64,000 nucleotides of DNA from JAHRAW01 sp965226545 (lineage in GTDB: Bacteria > Pseudomonadota > Gammaproteobacteria > Arenicellales > Poriferihabitantaceae). Below the pieces are notes generated by a model, which saw nothing but the letters and a program-made list of their open reading frames with translations, ran no database searches and was not told the DNA's origin. Each line of letters begins with the position of its first letter. The first letter of the stretch is position 1. Shown piece by piece: positions 1-8,090 of the stretch. Where the stretch lies: contig OZ245364.1 in NCBI GenBank assembly GCA_965226545.1, positions 1,116,001 to 1,180,000 on the forward strand, in the 5' to 3' direction. A program made the position numbers and the translations under genes.

Positions 1-585
1 GCCGAACGGTTAATTAAATTAAACGGTTTGCGCAAACCGTTCGCCGTTAACAACGGACAACGTCTGCGCCTGCGCGGCGCCGCAACCGCGTCGACCGGCG
101 CCGCCAAAAAGAAATCAACCACCGCAACCAAACCCACCACCGCAACGCAAGCCAAGCCATCAACCAAAAAAGCCGCGACAAAACCGGCGACGCGCAACTC
201 ATCGAATCGATTGCGCGCACCGCGCAAATGGCGCCGCCCGGCGCAAGGCAAAATCATCGGCGCATTCTCGCGCGCACAAGGACGCAACGGCGTGCAAATC
301 GCCGGCAAAGACGGCAGCGCGATTCGCGCCACCGCCGCCGGCGAAGTCGTATACGCCGGCGAAGGCTTGCGCGGCTACGGCAAGTTAATCATCGTCAAAC
401 ACTCCGCCGATTTTTTAAGCGCCTATGCGCACAACCGAAAAATTTTGGTGGGCGAAGGACAAAACGTTCGCGCCGGCCAACAAATCGCGCAAATGGGCAA
501 CAGCGGCGCAAAACGCACAATGCTGCATTTCGAAATCCGCAAAAACGGCAGCCCGGTCGACCCGTTGAAGTATTTGCCGAAGTGA
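1..585 (+). CDS. nlpD: NlpD-like LysM/M23 peptidoglycan-binding protein, 5' truncated
   Basis: The frame is open through the left edge of the window, so the N-terminus and most of the LysM domain are missing. The first residues (AERLIKLNGL...) look like the end of a LysM repeat. A Lys/Thr/Ala-rich linker follows, then an M23 (LytM) domain with NGVQIAG, GYGKLIIVKH, SAYAHN and LHFEIRKNG, ending PLKYLPK. This is very close to the NlpD pattern. As in NlpD, the first zinc-ligand motif is degenerate (NGVQIA rather than HxxxD), so by family knowledge it is probably a non-enzymatic activator of cell-division amidases. A TTG at 28 would give 185 residues, but it lies inside the LysM homology and is unlikely to be the real start. 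Confidence 0.88.
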   Translation, partial: AERLIKLNGLRKPFAVNNGQRLRLRGAATASTGAAKKKSTTATKPTTATQAKPSTKKAATKPATRNSSNRLRAPRKWRRPAQGKIIGAFSRAQGRNGVQIAGKDGSAIRATAAGEVVYAGEGLRGYGKLIIVKHSADFLSAYAHNRKILVGEGQNVRAGQQIAQMGNSGAKRTMLHFEIRKNGSPVDPLKYLPK

Positions 586-660
586 GTTGTGGTTGGGGGG
601 CAAAGTAAATTGGTTTTTAATTGGTAACTAAATATTAACCTGACTTTTGCGAGGCATTAA

Positions 661-888
661 ATGAATATTGCAGAACTGAGACGAGAGATTAAGTTTGCGA
701 AAAAACACCGCCGCAGTCGCGCGGCGTTCGGCAGCATCATTCGTCGCCATTACGATGAAATAAGTAAGATGACTCCGGACGAGAAGAGACGATTTATTGC
801 GGCGCTTGGGTCTCCGTCCACTTACTACACTGAACTGCAAAAAGAGTTGAATGTGGTTAAATACAACGCTTGGCGCGCACGCCAGTGA
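661..888 (+). CDS. Small basic protein of unknown function (75 aa)
   Basis: This short Arg/Lys-rich protein begins with ATG 661, preceded by GAGG at spacing suitable for a ribosome site. I recognise no domain. It is predicted to be largely helical, with the central segment MTPDEKRRFIAALG looking like a helical hairpin. Its TGA overlaps the GTG start of the next gene (GTGA), which argues that it is translated and coupled to the PLP enzyme. The function is unknown; a small regulator is possible but unsupported. Confidence 0.55.
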   Translation: MNIAELRREIKFAKKHRRSRAAFGSIIRRHYDEISKMTPDEKRRFIAALGSPSTYYTELQKELNVVKYNAWRARQ

Positions 889-1898
889 ACTTACAAAACA
901 CCCTCACCCAATTCCCGCGCGCCGCATTGGTCACGCAACCAACGCCGCTCGAGGCGTTGCCACGGTTGTCGATGCAGTTTGCGCCGCATCAATTTTTTGT
1001 CAAGCGCGACGATTGCACCACATCGGCGATGGGCGGCAACAAGGCGCGGCAGTTGGAATTTTATTTGGGCAAAGCCTTGGCCGACGGTTGCGATTGCGTG
1101 CTCGGCACCGGCGCGGTGCAATCCAATTACATGCGCCTGCTTGCGTCCGCCGCCGCGAAGTTGCGTTTGGAATGTTATGTGCAATTGGAATCGCGCGTTG
1201 CCAACTTTGATGCCGATTATCAACATTCGGGCAATGTGTTGCTCAATCATTTGTTGGGCGCGCGGGTTGCGCGCTATCCGCACGGCGAAGACGAAGCCGG
1301 CGCCGATGCGGCGTTGATGGCGCGCGCCGAACGATTGTCGGCGGACGGCAAAAAGCCGTATGTGATTCCGCTCGGCGCAAACCACGCGCCACTTGGCGCA
1401 TTGGGCTATGTGCGCGCCGCGCATGAATTGACGGCGCAATTGCGCGCGCAACAAATGCGCATCGATTTAATCGCGGTCGGTTCCGGCAGCGGCATGACGC
1501 ATGCCGGCTTGTTGGTTGGTTTGCGCTTGCTTGGCGTGACGACGCCGCTGCTCGGCGTATGCGTGCGCCGCAATGTCGAACAACAACACGCGCGCGTGCT
1601 GTCGCATTGTCGCCGCTTGGCAACGATGCTCGACGCCGATGCGGTAGACGCGGATGAGGTGTGGGTCGACGACACCGTACTCGCCCCGGGCTACGGACGC
1701 GCATCACAACAAGTGCGCGACGATGTGCGCATGCTGGCGCGTCAATGCGGCTTGCTGACCGACCCGGTGTATTCGGGCAAAACATTTTCCGCCGCACTCA
1801 ACTTAATTCGCGCGGGCGATGCGGCGCGGTTTAAAAACATTTTGGTTGTGCATACCGGCGGCGTGCCGGCGTTGTTTGCTTATCGGGGGGTGTTGTAA
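885..1898 (+). CDS. PLP-dependent D-cysteine desulfhydrase/ACC deaminase family enzyme
   Basis: This is a fold-type II PLP enzyme of about 337 residues. The PLP lysine lies in SAMGGNKARQLEF, followed by GAVQSNYMR and the phosphate loop GSGSGMTHAG. Family members deaminate or desulfurate D-cysteine, 1-aminocyclopropane-carboxylate or L-cysteate-type substrates; which one cannot be read from sequence. I chose the GTG at 885 because it overlaps the upstream TGA in a GTGA junction. A TTG at 870 would add five residues. No terminator is visible before the next gene, which has its own candidate promoter across the stop codon. Confidence 0.85.
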   Translation: MNLQNTLTQFPRAALVTQPTPLEALPRLSMQFAPHQFFVKRDDCTTSAMGGNKARQLEFYLGKALADGCDCVLGTGAVQSNYMRLLASAAAKLRLECYVQLESRVANFDADYQHSGNVLLNHLLGARVARYPHGEDEAGADAALMARAERLSADGKKPYVIPLGANHAPLGALGYVRAAHELTAQLRAQQMRIDLIAVGSGSGMTHAGLLVGLRLLGVTTPLLGVCVRRNVEQQHARVLSHCRRLATMLDADAVDADEVWVDDTVLAPGYGRASQQVRDDVRMLARQCGLLTDPVYSGKTFSAALNLIRAGDAARFKNILVVHTGGVPALFAYRGVL

Positions 1899-1945
1899 CA
1901 TGGCACGCGGTTGTGCTATGCTGTTTCTATCAATCCACAGGGGGT
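1893..1945 (+). promoter_or_regulatory. Candidate promoter and strong ribosome site of the Panacea/2-TM pair
   Basis: TTGTAA (about 1893-1898, over the stop of the upstream gene) and TATGCT (1917-1922) are separated by 18 bases. AGGGGGT at 1939-1945 lies just before ATG 1950. The block ATGCTGTTT followed by CAATCCA and GGGGGT recurs upstream of the GHKL ATPase gene at 11834-11873. Confidence 0.4.
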
Positions 1946-1949
1946 AATC

Positions 1950-2483
1950 ATGACCGCCAAAACGAAAACCAAACCGCCTTATTTGCCGGTGCATATCGCC
2001 AACTATTTGCTGTGGTTGGCTGAAGAAGGCGGCTATAAAATCACTTCGCTGAAATTGTTGAAGTTGGTTTATTTTAGTTATGCGTGGTATCTCAATATAA
2101 CCGGCAAGAAACTGTTCGCCGAGCGAATCGAGGCGTGGCGTTTTGGCCCGGTGGTTGCGTCGTTGTATCACGAGTTCAAACGATTCGGCAGTCGTCCGAT
2201 TACCGGATACGCCGAGTTTTACAACACGCCGGAGGATGATACGCCGCAATATTTAACGATTGATGGCGACGACAAAACGTCGTGGGCGATTGTTTACGCG
2301 GCGTGGACGCATTACAAGGATAAATCCGCGTTTGAATTAACCAACCTTACGCATGCGGTCGATTCACCGTGGCATGAGGTTTATAAGCCGGGGCAAAACA
2401 AACCGTTGAACGACAAAAAAATCGCCGCGCATGTGCAAAAGGCGGTTGACGAATATATCGGCAAAATCAAACAGGCGGCGTAA
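1950..2483 (+). CDS. Panacea-domain (DUF4065, SocA-like) protein, candidate antitoxin
   Basis: The protein is 177 residues with a single Panacea/DUF4065 domain: VHIANYLLWLAEE, then KLLKLVYFSYAWYL, then EAWRFGPVVASLYHEFKRFG. The family includes the proteolytic adaptor antitoxin SocA, the phage-derived GepA proteins and the PanA antitoxins, which pair with many unrelated toxins. ATG 1950 is chosen over the upstream ATG 1911 because it has a strong AGGGGGT site. The stop overlaps the next start in a TAATG junction, the tight coupling usual for toxin-antitoxin pairs. The antitoxin role is inferred from family and context. Confidence 0.8.
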   Translation: MTAKTKTKPPYLPVHIANYLLWLAEEGGYKITSLKLLKLVYFSYAWYLNITGKKLFAERIEAWRFGPVVASLYHEFKRFGSRPITGYAEFYNTPEDDTPQYLTIDGDDKTSWAIVYAAWTHYKDKSAFELTNLTHAVDSPWHEVYKPGQNKPLNDKKIAAHVQKAVDEYIGKIKQAA

Positions 2484-2779
2484 TGGCGAATCAAACGGAA
2501 GAGATGCTGGTCGCCAGCGCACCGGGAACAATCAAACCGCAAAGCGTCGCGTTGCAAAGAAAGCAACACCAATTCGAATACGAAAAACTTTACGATAAAT
2601 TGATGTATCGAGTGATTGTCGTGAGTTTAATTGGTTGCGGCGCGCTTGCCATCGCTTACTTCATTTTGTTGGCGTTCGAGCCGGTCGTCGCTGAGGCGCT
2701 TTTTGTCTTTTTAAAATACTACAGCACCTTGATTATCGGCGGTGCCTTGGGCGCGCTGTTTGCGCGTGTGCGCGCTTGA
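2483..2779 (+). CDS. Small two-TM membrane protein, candidate PanT-type toxin
   Basis: This 98-residue protein has a polar N-terminal 40 residues and two hydrophobic segments at about 43-65 and 73-94, ending with a basic RVRA tail. It is translated from a TAATG overlap with the Panacea gene. Short membrane proteins are among the toxins reported to pair with Panacea antitoxins, so the arrangement fits a PanAT module. I recognise no named family in the protein itself. The alternative is a simple accessory membrane protein. Confidence 0.6.
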   Translation: MANQTEEMLVASAPGTIKPQSVALQRKQHQFEYEKLYDKLMYRVIVVSLIGCGALAIAYFILLAFEPVVAEALFVFLKYYSTLIIGGALGALFARVRA

Positions 2780-2828
2780 TGCAATCAAACTGCGCCGTCC
2801 AAACTTCATTAAGTTAACAGCCACCCCA

Positions 2829-3851
2829 ATGAACCTCCCCACCGCCATCCGTCAAGTCGCCGCCGGCGAGTCGCTCAGTCGCGAGGCGATGCGCGCGGTG
2901 ATGCGCGAGGTGATGCGCGGCGAGGCGAGCGACGGGCAGATTGGCGCGTTGTTGACGGCGTTGGCGATTAAGGGCGAAAGTGTCGATGAGATTGTCGGCG
3001 CGGCGACGATTATGCGCGAGTTGGCGGCGCGCGTCGAAGTTGCCGCCAAACCGGTGACCGATTCGGTCGGCACCGGCGGCGACGGCGCGCGGTTGTTTAA
3101 TGTATCGACGGCGAGCGCGTTGGTCGCGGCCAGCGCCGGGGCGGTGATGGCAAAGCACGGCAATCGCGCCGCCACCGGCAACTCCGGCAGCGCCGATGTA
3201 TTGGAAGCGGCCGGGGTCAACATTAATCTCACCGCCGAACAAGTCGGGCAATGCATCGCGCAATGCGGCGTCGGTTTTTTGTTTGCGCCGAATCATCACG
3301 CGGCAACGCGCCATGTGGTCGGCGTGCGCCGCGAGATTGGCGTGCGCACGATTTTTAATTTGCTCGGCCCGCTGACCAATCCGGCGTCGGCGACGCATCA
3401 ATTGGTCGGCGTGTTTGCGCAACGTTGGTTGCGTCCGCTGGCTGAAGTGTTCGGCGCGCTCGGCAGCGTGCATGCGTTGGTGGTGTGTTCCGACGACGCC
3501 CTCGATGAGATTTCCATCGCCGCGCCGACGCAAGTCGCCGAGTATCGCGACGGTGCAGTGCGTGAATATGAAATCACGCCGAGTCAATTCGATGTGCAAA
3601 TCCAATCGTTGGATTCATTGGTGGTCTGCGACGCCGCGCACAGTTTGCGTTTGATTCGCGATGCGCTTGGCGGTGCGCGCGGTGCGGCAGGTGACATGAT
3701 TGCGCTCAACGCCGGCGCGACGATTTACGCGGCCGACTTGTGCGATTCGCTCGAGGACGGCGTGGCGCGCGCGCGTGAAATTCTTGCCGACGGCGGCGGC
3801 TTGGTTAAGTTGGATGCGTTGGTGAAATGTTCGCAACAATTCGCATCTTAA
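2829..3851 (+). CDS. trpD: Anthranilate phosphoribosyltransferase
   Basis: This enzyme transfers the phosphoribosyl group of PRPP to anthranilate, the second step of tryptophan synthesis. The 340-residue length is typical. The PRPP-binding GTGGDG, followed by NVSTASA, KHGNRAATGNSGSADVLEAAG and NLLGPLTNP are diagnostic. ATG 2829 is used; the frame upstream to 2742 overlaps the preceding gene and has no homology. The gene is separated from trpBA, which lies about 15 kb away on the other strand, and no other trp genes are nearby. Confidence 0.95.
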   Translation: MNLPTAIRQVAAGESLSREAMRAVMREVMRGEASDGQIGALLTALAIKGESVDEIVGAATIMRELAARVEVAAKPVTDSVGTGGDGARLFNVSTASALVAASAGAVMAKHGNRAATGNSGSADVLEAAGVNINLTAEQVGQCIAQCGVGFLFAPNHHAATRHVVGVRREIGVRTIFNLLGPLTNPASATHQLVGVFAQRWLRPLAEVFGALGSVHALVVCSDDALDEISIAAPTQVAEYRDGAVREYEITPSQFDVQIQSLDSLVVCDAAHSLRLIRDALGGARGAAGDMIALNAGATIYAADLCDSLEDGVARAREILADGGGLVKLDALVKCSQQFAS

Positions 3852-3873
3852 TCGTCCGCGTTAATCGCCTGCT

Positions 3874-4794
3874 TTAATCACGCACTTTAATCGCGCGGCG
3901 TTGCACAAAATAAACGCCGACCAACACCAACGCCAGCGCAATCAACATGCGAAACTGCAACACCTCGCCCAACAACAACACGCCCCACAAGCCGCCGAGT
4001 ATCGGCACCGCATAATTGATTTGCGAAAAAGTGGTCGCGCCAAGATTGCGAATAACGCGAAAATAAAGCAGGGCGGCGAGCGCGGTTTGGAATACGCCGA
4101 GCGCGGCCAACGCGCCGAGTTGCGCGAAGGTTGGCGTCATCGAAAACGGGTCTTCCAAATAAAACGCCGGCACAATGCTAATCAACATTGCAGCCAGCAC
4201 CGCGCCGGTCGCCATCTGCAGGCCGGGGAAGGGCGGTTGGGTGCGCACAAACACGGTGGTCACGCCATAACAAATCGCCGCGCTTAACACCGCCAACTGC
4301 CCGAGCACATGCCCGCCGCCAATGCCGGCGAGCGCCGACCAGCCGATTAAGGTGAGCAAGCCGCCAAGCCCAAGGCAAACGCCGAACACCGTGCGCGCGC
4401 TCATCGGTTCGTCGGGAACAAAAAAATGCGCGAGTACGAAAGTAACAATCGGCATCGCGCCAATCATAATCGCGGCGAGCGAACTGTCAATATGCGTCTC
4501 GCCCCAACTGATTAAGGTAAACGGCAACGCGTTGCCCATCACGCCGACCACCAAATACAACAACAACGCGCGCCGATGCAACGGCAAGCGACCGTTGCGC
4601 GCGCGCATGAACAACCACAAGATGAGTGCCGCAATTGTCAATCGCGCGCAAGTCAACGTTGCCGGGCCAATGCCGCCGACGCCGATTTTGATTAACAAAA
4701 AAGACGCGCTCCAAATCATCGCCAAGCAAAACAAGAAAAAATAATCCGTGATGTGTTGCGACGGTTTTATTCGTGTTGGTTTTATTAACGGCAT
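3874..4794 (-). CDS. EamA/DMT-family transporter (10 TM)
   Basis: This 306-residue membrane protein consists of two EamA repeats, with about ten hydrophobic segments in all. The first repeat begins FLFCLAMIWSASFLLIKIG and the second QLAVLSAAICYGVTTVFVR. Such proteins export metabolites or amino acids, but the substrate cannot be predicted. The gene converges on trpD, with the 22-base gap holding three TTAATCGC-like steps, and is divergent from aroC. A Lys/Arg-rich tail (RRAIKVRD) ends the protein in the cytoplasm. Confidence 0.85.
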   Translation of the reverse strand: MPLIKPTRIKPSQHITDYFFLFCLAMIWSASFLLIKIGVGGIGPATLTCARLTIAALILWLFMRARNGRLPLHRRALLLYLVVGVMGNALPFTLISWGETHIDSSLAAIMIGAMPIVTFVLAHFFVPDEPMSARTVFGVCLGLGGLLTLIGWSALAGIGGGHVLGQLAVLSAAICYGVTTVFVRTQPPFPGLQMATGAVLAAMLISIVPAFYLEDPFSMTPTFAQLGALAALGVFQTALAALLYFRVIRNLGATTFSQINYAVPILGGLWGVLLLGEVLQFRMLIALALVLVGVYFVQRRAIKVRD

Positions 4795-4905
4795 GATTTT
4801 TTTTGATGATGGTTGCGCGCGCCAACATTAACAAAACGGTCGCTACGCAATTGCACAAAATGGTGTAAAGTATTATGCCACTTGCAATCCAAGCGCGAAG
4901 CAACA

Positions 4906-5967
4906 ATGTCCGGCAACACCATAGGGCAACAATTCACCCTGACCACCTACGGCGAAAGTCACGGCGCATGCATCGGCGGCGTGGTCGATGGTTGTCCGCC
5001 GGGCATGGCGTTATGCGCCGATGATTTGCAAGCCGATTTGGATAGACGCAAGCCGGGGCAATCCAAATACACGACGCAACGCAATGAGACCGATAGCGTC
5101 GAAATTCTCTCCGGGGTGTTCGAAGGCGAAACCACCGGCACGCCCATCGGCTTGCTGATTAAAAACATCGATGCGCGCAGTCGCGATTATGAAAAAATCA
5201 AAGACCGCTTCCGCCCCGGACACGCCGATTACGCTTATTACAAAAAATACGGACGGCGCGATTATCGCGGCGGCGGGCGGTCATCGGCGCGCGAAACCGC
5301 AATCCGCGTCGCCGCCGGCGGCATCGCGCGCAAATATTTGGCGGAGCATTACGGCATCACCATTCGCGGCTGCGTTTGTCAAATTGGCGAGATGCACATC
5401 GCGCATAAAAGTTGGGATGCGGCGCGCGCCAATCCGTTTTTTGTCACTGACGCTTCGCAAGTCGACGCCCTCGCCGCCTATATCGACAGCATCCGCCGCG
5501 AAGGCGATTCGATTGGCGCGGCGGTGTATATCGAAGCGCGCGGCGCGCCGCCCGGTTGGGGCGAGCCGGTGTTCGATCGTCTCGATGCCGACATCGCCAA
5601 AGCGATGATGAGCATCAACGCCGCCAAAGGCGTCGAAATCGGCGCGGGGTTTGCAAGCGTGGCGCAACGCGGCAGTTATCATCGCGACCAAATGAACGCG
5701 CGCGGCTTTTTAAGCAATCACGCCGGCGGCGTGTTGGGCGGCATCTCCAGCGGGCAACCCATCGAAGTCAAAATCGCCTTCAAACCCACCTCGAGCATCG
5801 CCGCCGCGGGACAAACCGTCACCATCGACAATCAATCGGTCGATGCGACAGTCACCGGTCGCCACGACCCATGCGTCGGCATTCGCGCGGTGCCGATTGC
5901 CGAGGCGATGTTGGCGTTGGTGCTTATCGACCACGCCTTGCGCGACCGTGCGCAGAATGTGCGGTGA
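4906..5967 (+). CDS. aroC: Chorismate synthase
   Basis: This FMN-dependent enzyme makes chorismate from EPSP, the last common step of aromatic synthesis. It has 353 residues. Signatures include TYGESHGACIGGVVDGCPPG at the N-terminus, then RPGHADYAY, GGGRSSARETAIRVAAG and RHDPCVGIRAVPIAEAM. ATG 4906 matches the family start; the frame upstream to 4813 is unconserved. A TATTAT hexamer at 4873-4878 is a possible -10 element, but the matching -35 is weak. One of the few GATC sites of the window lies in this gene near 5576. Confidence 0.96.
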   Translation: MSGNTIGQQFTLTTYGESHGACIGGVVDGCPPGMALCADDLQADLDRRKPGQSKYTTQRNETDSVEILSGVFEGETTGTPIGLLIKNIDARSRDYEKIKDRFRPGHADYAYYKKYGRRDYRGGGRSSARETAIRVAAGGIARKYLAEHYGITIRGCVCQIGEMHIAHKSWDAARANPFFVTDASQVDALAAYIDSIRREGDSIGAAVYIEARGAPPGWGEPVFDRLDADIAKAMMSINAAKGVEIGAGFASVAQRGSYHRDQMNARGFLSNHAGGVLGGISSGQPIEVKIAFKPTSSIAAAGQTVTIDNQSVDATVTGRHDPCVGIRAVPIAEAMLALVLIDHALRDRAQNVR

Positions 5968-5973
5968 CCTGAA

Positions 5974-8007
5974 CTATTTGCGTCGATAATCCACGTCGAT
6001 GCCCGGTTGCCCGAGTGCGCGGGCGAGGTGGTGTGCCGAGAAAATCGCGTGCGCAATAAGCCCCGGCGCTTCGCAATCGCCGATGCGATGCACTGATGCA
6101 TTGTTGTTGATGTCGGCGGCGGCGAGGGAATGATAGAGGTTATCGTTGGGAATTCTTGAGGCAACCATCACGATGCATGCGGCGTCAAAGCGGCGACTTT
6201 CACCGCTGTCGGCGCAGTTAAATTCCGCGATTGCGCCATCGACATCGAATGCGCGCAATGTCAGCGCACATTCCAACCGCACGCCGAGTTCGCGCATGCG
6301 TTTTCGCAATCGGTCTTGTTCCAATGTCAGCCGCGTCCAGCGGGCGAAATCGCGGTGCGGCGTGATGATGCTCGTCGCCACTCCATCGCCGCGCAGTTTT
6401 TCCGCAAGGGCGGCGGCGAGATAGCCGCCGTCATCGTCATAGATGATTGTCGGGCCGGCCATCGTTGCGCCGTCCAGCACATCGTCCGGGGTGAATACGC
6501 CCTGTTGGCTGGCGAGCGGCGGCGTTCGGTGCCGGCGCCCGACGCCGTCTCGATGCCAGGTTGCGCCGGTCGCGCAGATAATATGCTGCGCGCCGAATTC
6601 GGCGGCATCGTCGGCGGTCATCGGCGACGCCGGATAAAGCGCGACATTCGCCATCTTCTCGATTTGCGCAAGTCGATAGTCGCGCACGCGAATCCATTCG
6701 TGCAAGCCGGGCAATTTCGATTCGCGCAACACGCGCCCGCCGAATTGATGCGCGCGTTCGGCCAGCGCAACTTCATAACCTCTGCGCGCGAGGGTAAGCG
6801 CGCATTCCAACCCGGCCGCGCCGCCGCCAATGATGAGCGCGCGCTCGTTGGGTGCATCTTGCGCGATATATTCAGGATGCCAGCCGCGCCGCCACTCTTC
6901 CATGATGGTCGGGTTTTGCGTACAGCGCATCGGGGTGAAACTGTTTTCGCCGGCGACGCAAATATTGCAGCCGATGCATTCGCGGATATCCGCTTCGCGC
7001 CCTTCGTCAATCTTGCGCGGCAAAAACGGGTCGGCAATCGACGGGCGCGCGGCGCCGATAAAATCCACCACCCGCCGTTTGATTTGCGCCAACATCGTAT
7101 CCGGCGAGGTGAAACGCCCGACGCCGACCACCGGTTTTTTGGTCACCGATTTGACGAATGCGATGTGTTGTTCCTCATGCCCCTCGGGCGCAAAGCGTGA
7201 AGTGGCCGAATCATGCGCCCAGTCGTTTACGGTCACATCCCATAAATCCGGTTCCTCGGATTGCGATTCGATTAAGTCGCGCACTTCGTTGATGTCCACG
7301 ATGGCGCTTTCGCCAAAATCGGCGACCGCGATGCGCACCGCAACGGCGCATCGGTTGCCGACTGCGTCCTTGGTGTCGGCGAGCAATTCGCGAAACAATC
7401 GGCTGCGGTTGGCGAAACTGCCGCCATATTCATCGGTGCGGTCGTTTAACGTTGTCGACAAAAACTGCGACAAGATGGAGTTGTCGTGCAAAAAATACAC
7501 ATAGACGACGTCAAAATCGGCCTGCTTGGCGCGCAATGCGGCGTCGCGATGGCGGCGACGCAACTCGCGGATGTCGCGTTTATCCATCGCGCGCGATTGG
7601 CGCGGGTCGATTGATTCAAGCGTCATTCGGCTGCTCGGGCCAAGCGGCGGGCGGCGGGTGGTGCGGTTGGCGGCGGCGATGCCAAAGTGCGCGAGTTCGC
7701 AACCGGCCAATGCGCCGTGCCGGTGAATCGCTTCGGTAACCGCCGCTTGCGCCGGCAAATCATGCGACGACCACAGGCGCGGTTGGGCAAACGGGCTGAT
7801 GTCGCTCCATGCATCGGCCATTAAGTTTTCGGTGCACACCACGCCCCAGCCGCCTTCGGCTTTGACCGCGCGCATGCCGGCGGTAATCTGAGGCGAAGCG
7901 TCGCCGACGCCGTTGCAGTGCGGCACTTGGTAAAACCGATTGCGCGCGGTTACCGGGCCAATCGCCACCGGTTCAAACAGCGGGTCGTAGCGGGGGTTGC
8001 GGGGCAT
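5974..8007 (-). CDS. Trimethylamine-dehydrogenase-like FMN/4Fe-4S oxidoreductase
   Basis: The 677-residue protein aligns end to end with trimethylamine and dimethylamine dehydrogenases: an old-yellow-enzyme barrel, a 4Fe-4S motif, then an NAD/ADP-binding-type domain (ALIIGGGAAGLECAL). Cys31 in FYQVPHC matches the covalent FMN cysteine of TMADH. YFLH matches the catalytic Tyr/His pair, and CIGCNIC plus a later Cys match the cluster ligands. The residues forming the trimethylammonium aromatic bowl of TMADH seem changed (TENLM for TEYCS, and no Trp near NDWAHDSA), so the substrate is probably another amine. Electrons would go to ETF, and an ETF-QO gene lies at 58341-60002. ATG 8007 matches the family start; the frame runs on to a TTG at 8037. 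Confidence 0.85.
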   Translation of the reverse strand: MPRNPRYDPLFEPVAIGPVTARNRFYQVPHCNGVGDASPQITAGMRAVKAEGGWGVVCTENLMADAWSDISPFAQPRLWSSHDLPAQAAVTEAIHRHGALAGCELAHFGIAAANRTTRRPPLGPSSRMTLESIDPRQSRAMDKRDIRELRRRHRDAALRAKQADFDVVYVYFLHDNSILSQFLSTTLNDRTDEYGGSFANRSRLFRELLADTKDAVGNRCAVAVRIAVADFGESAIVDINEVRDLIESQSEEPDLWDVTVNDWAHDSATSRFAPEGHEEQHIAFVKSVTKKPVVGVGRFTSPDTMLAQIKRRVVDFIGAARPSIADPFLPRKIDEGREADIRECIGCNICVAGENSFTPMRCTQNPTIMEEWRRGWHPEYIAQDAPNERALIIGGGAAGLECALTLARRGYEVALAERAHQFGGRVLRESKLPGLHEWIRVRDYRLAQIEKMANVALYPASPMTADDAAEFGAQHIICATGATWHRDGVGRRHRTPPLASQQGVFTPDDVLDGATMAGPTIIYDDDGGYLAAALAEKLRGDGVATSIITPHRDFARWTRLTLEQDRLRKRMRELGVRLECALTLRAFDVDGAIAEFNCADSGESRRFDAACIVMVASRIPNDNLYHSLAAADINNNASVHRIGDCEAPGLIAHAIFSAHHLARALGQPGIDVDYRRK

Positions 8008-8035
8008 TGCAATACTTGCCGCCAACTGCGCAAAC

Positions 8036-8069
8036 AAAAAATGCCGCCGCTGAAAAAATCAGCGGCGGC
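8036..8069 (-). terminator. Rho-independent terminator of the solute-binding protein gene
   Basis: There is a perfect 11-bp stem (8043-8053 with 8059-8069) and a 5-base loop. On the minus strand the stem is followed by six T residues (A run 8036-8041 on the plus strand). It sits just past the stop of the 8091-9644 gene and before the TMADH-like gene, so the two genes are probably separate transcripts. Confidence 0.85.
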
Positions 8070-8090
8070 GTGATTGCCGCGCCATGCGCG

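Noticed and set aside
2814..3605. Long open frame opposite trpD, and similar ones opposite fhs (42432-43535) and mscS (36903-37715)
   Set aside because: They mirror strongly coding genes with biased codon use, are rich in Arg/His, and have no recognisable domain. They are antisense shadows.
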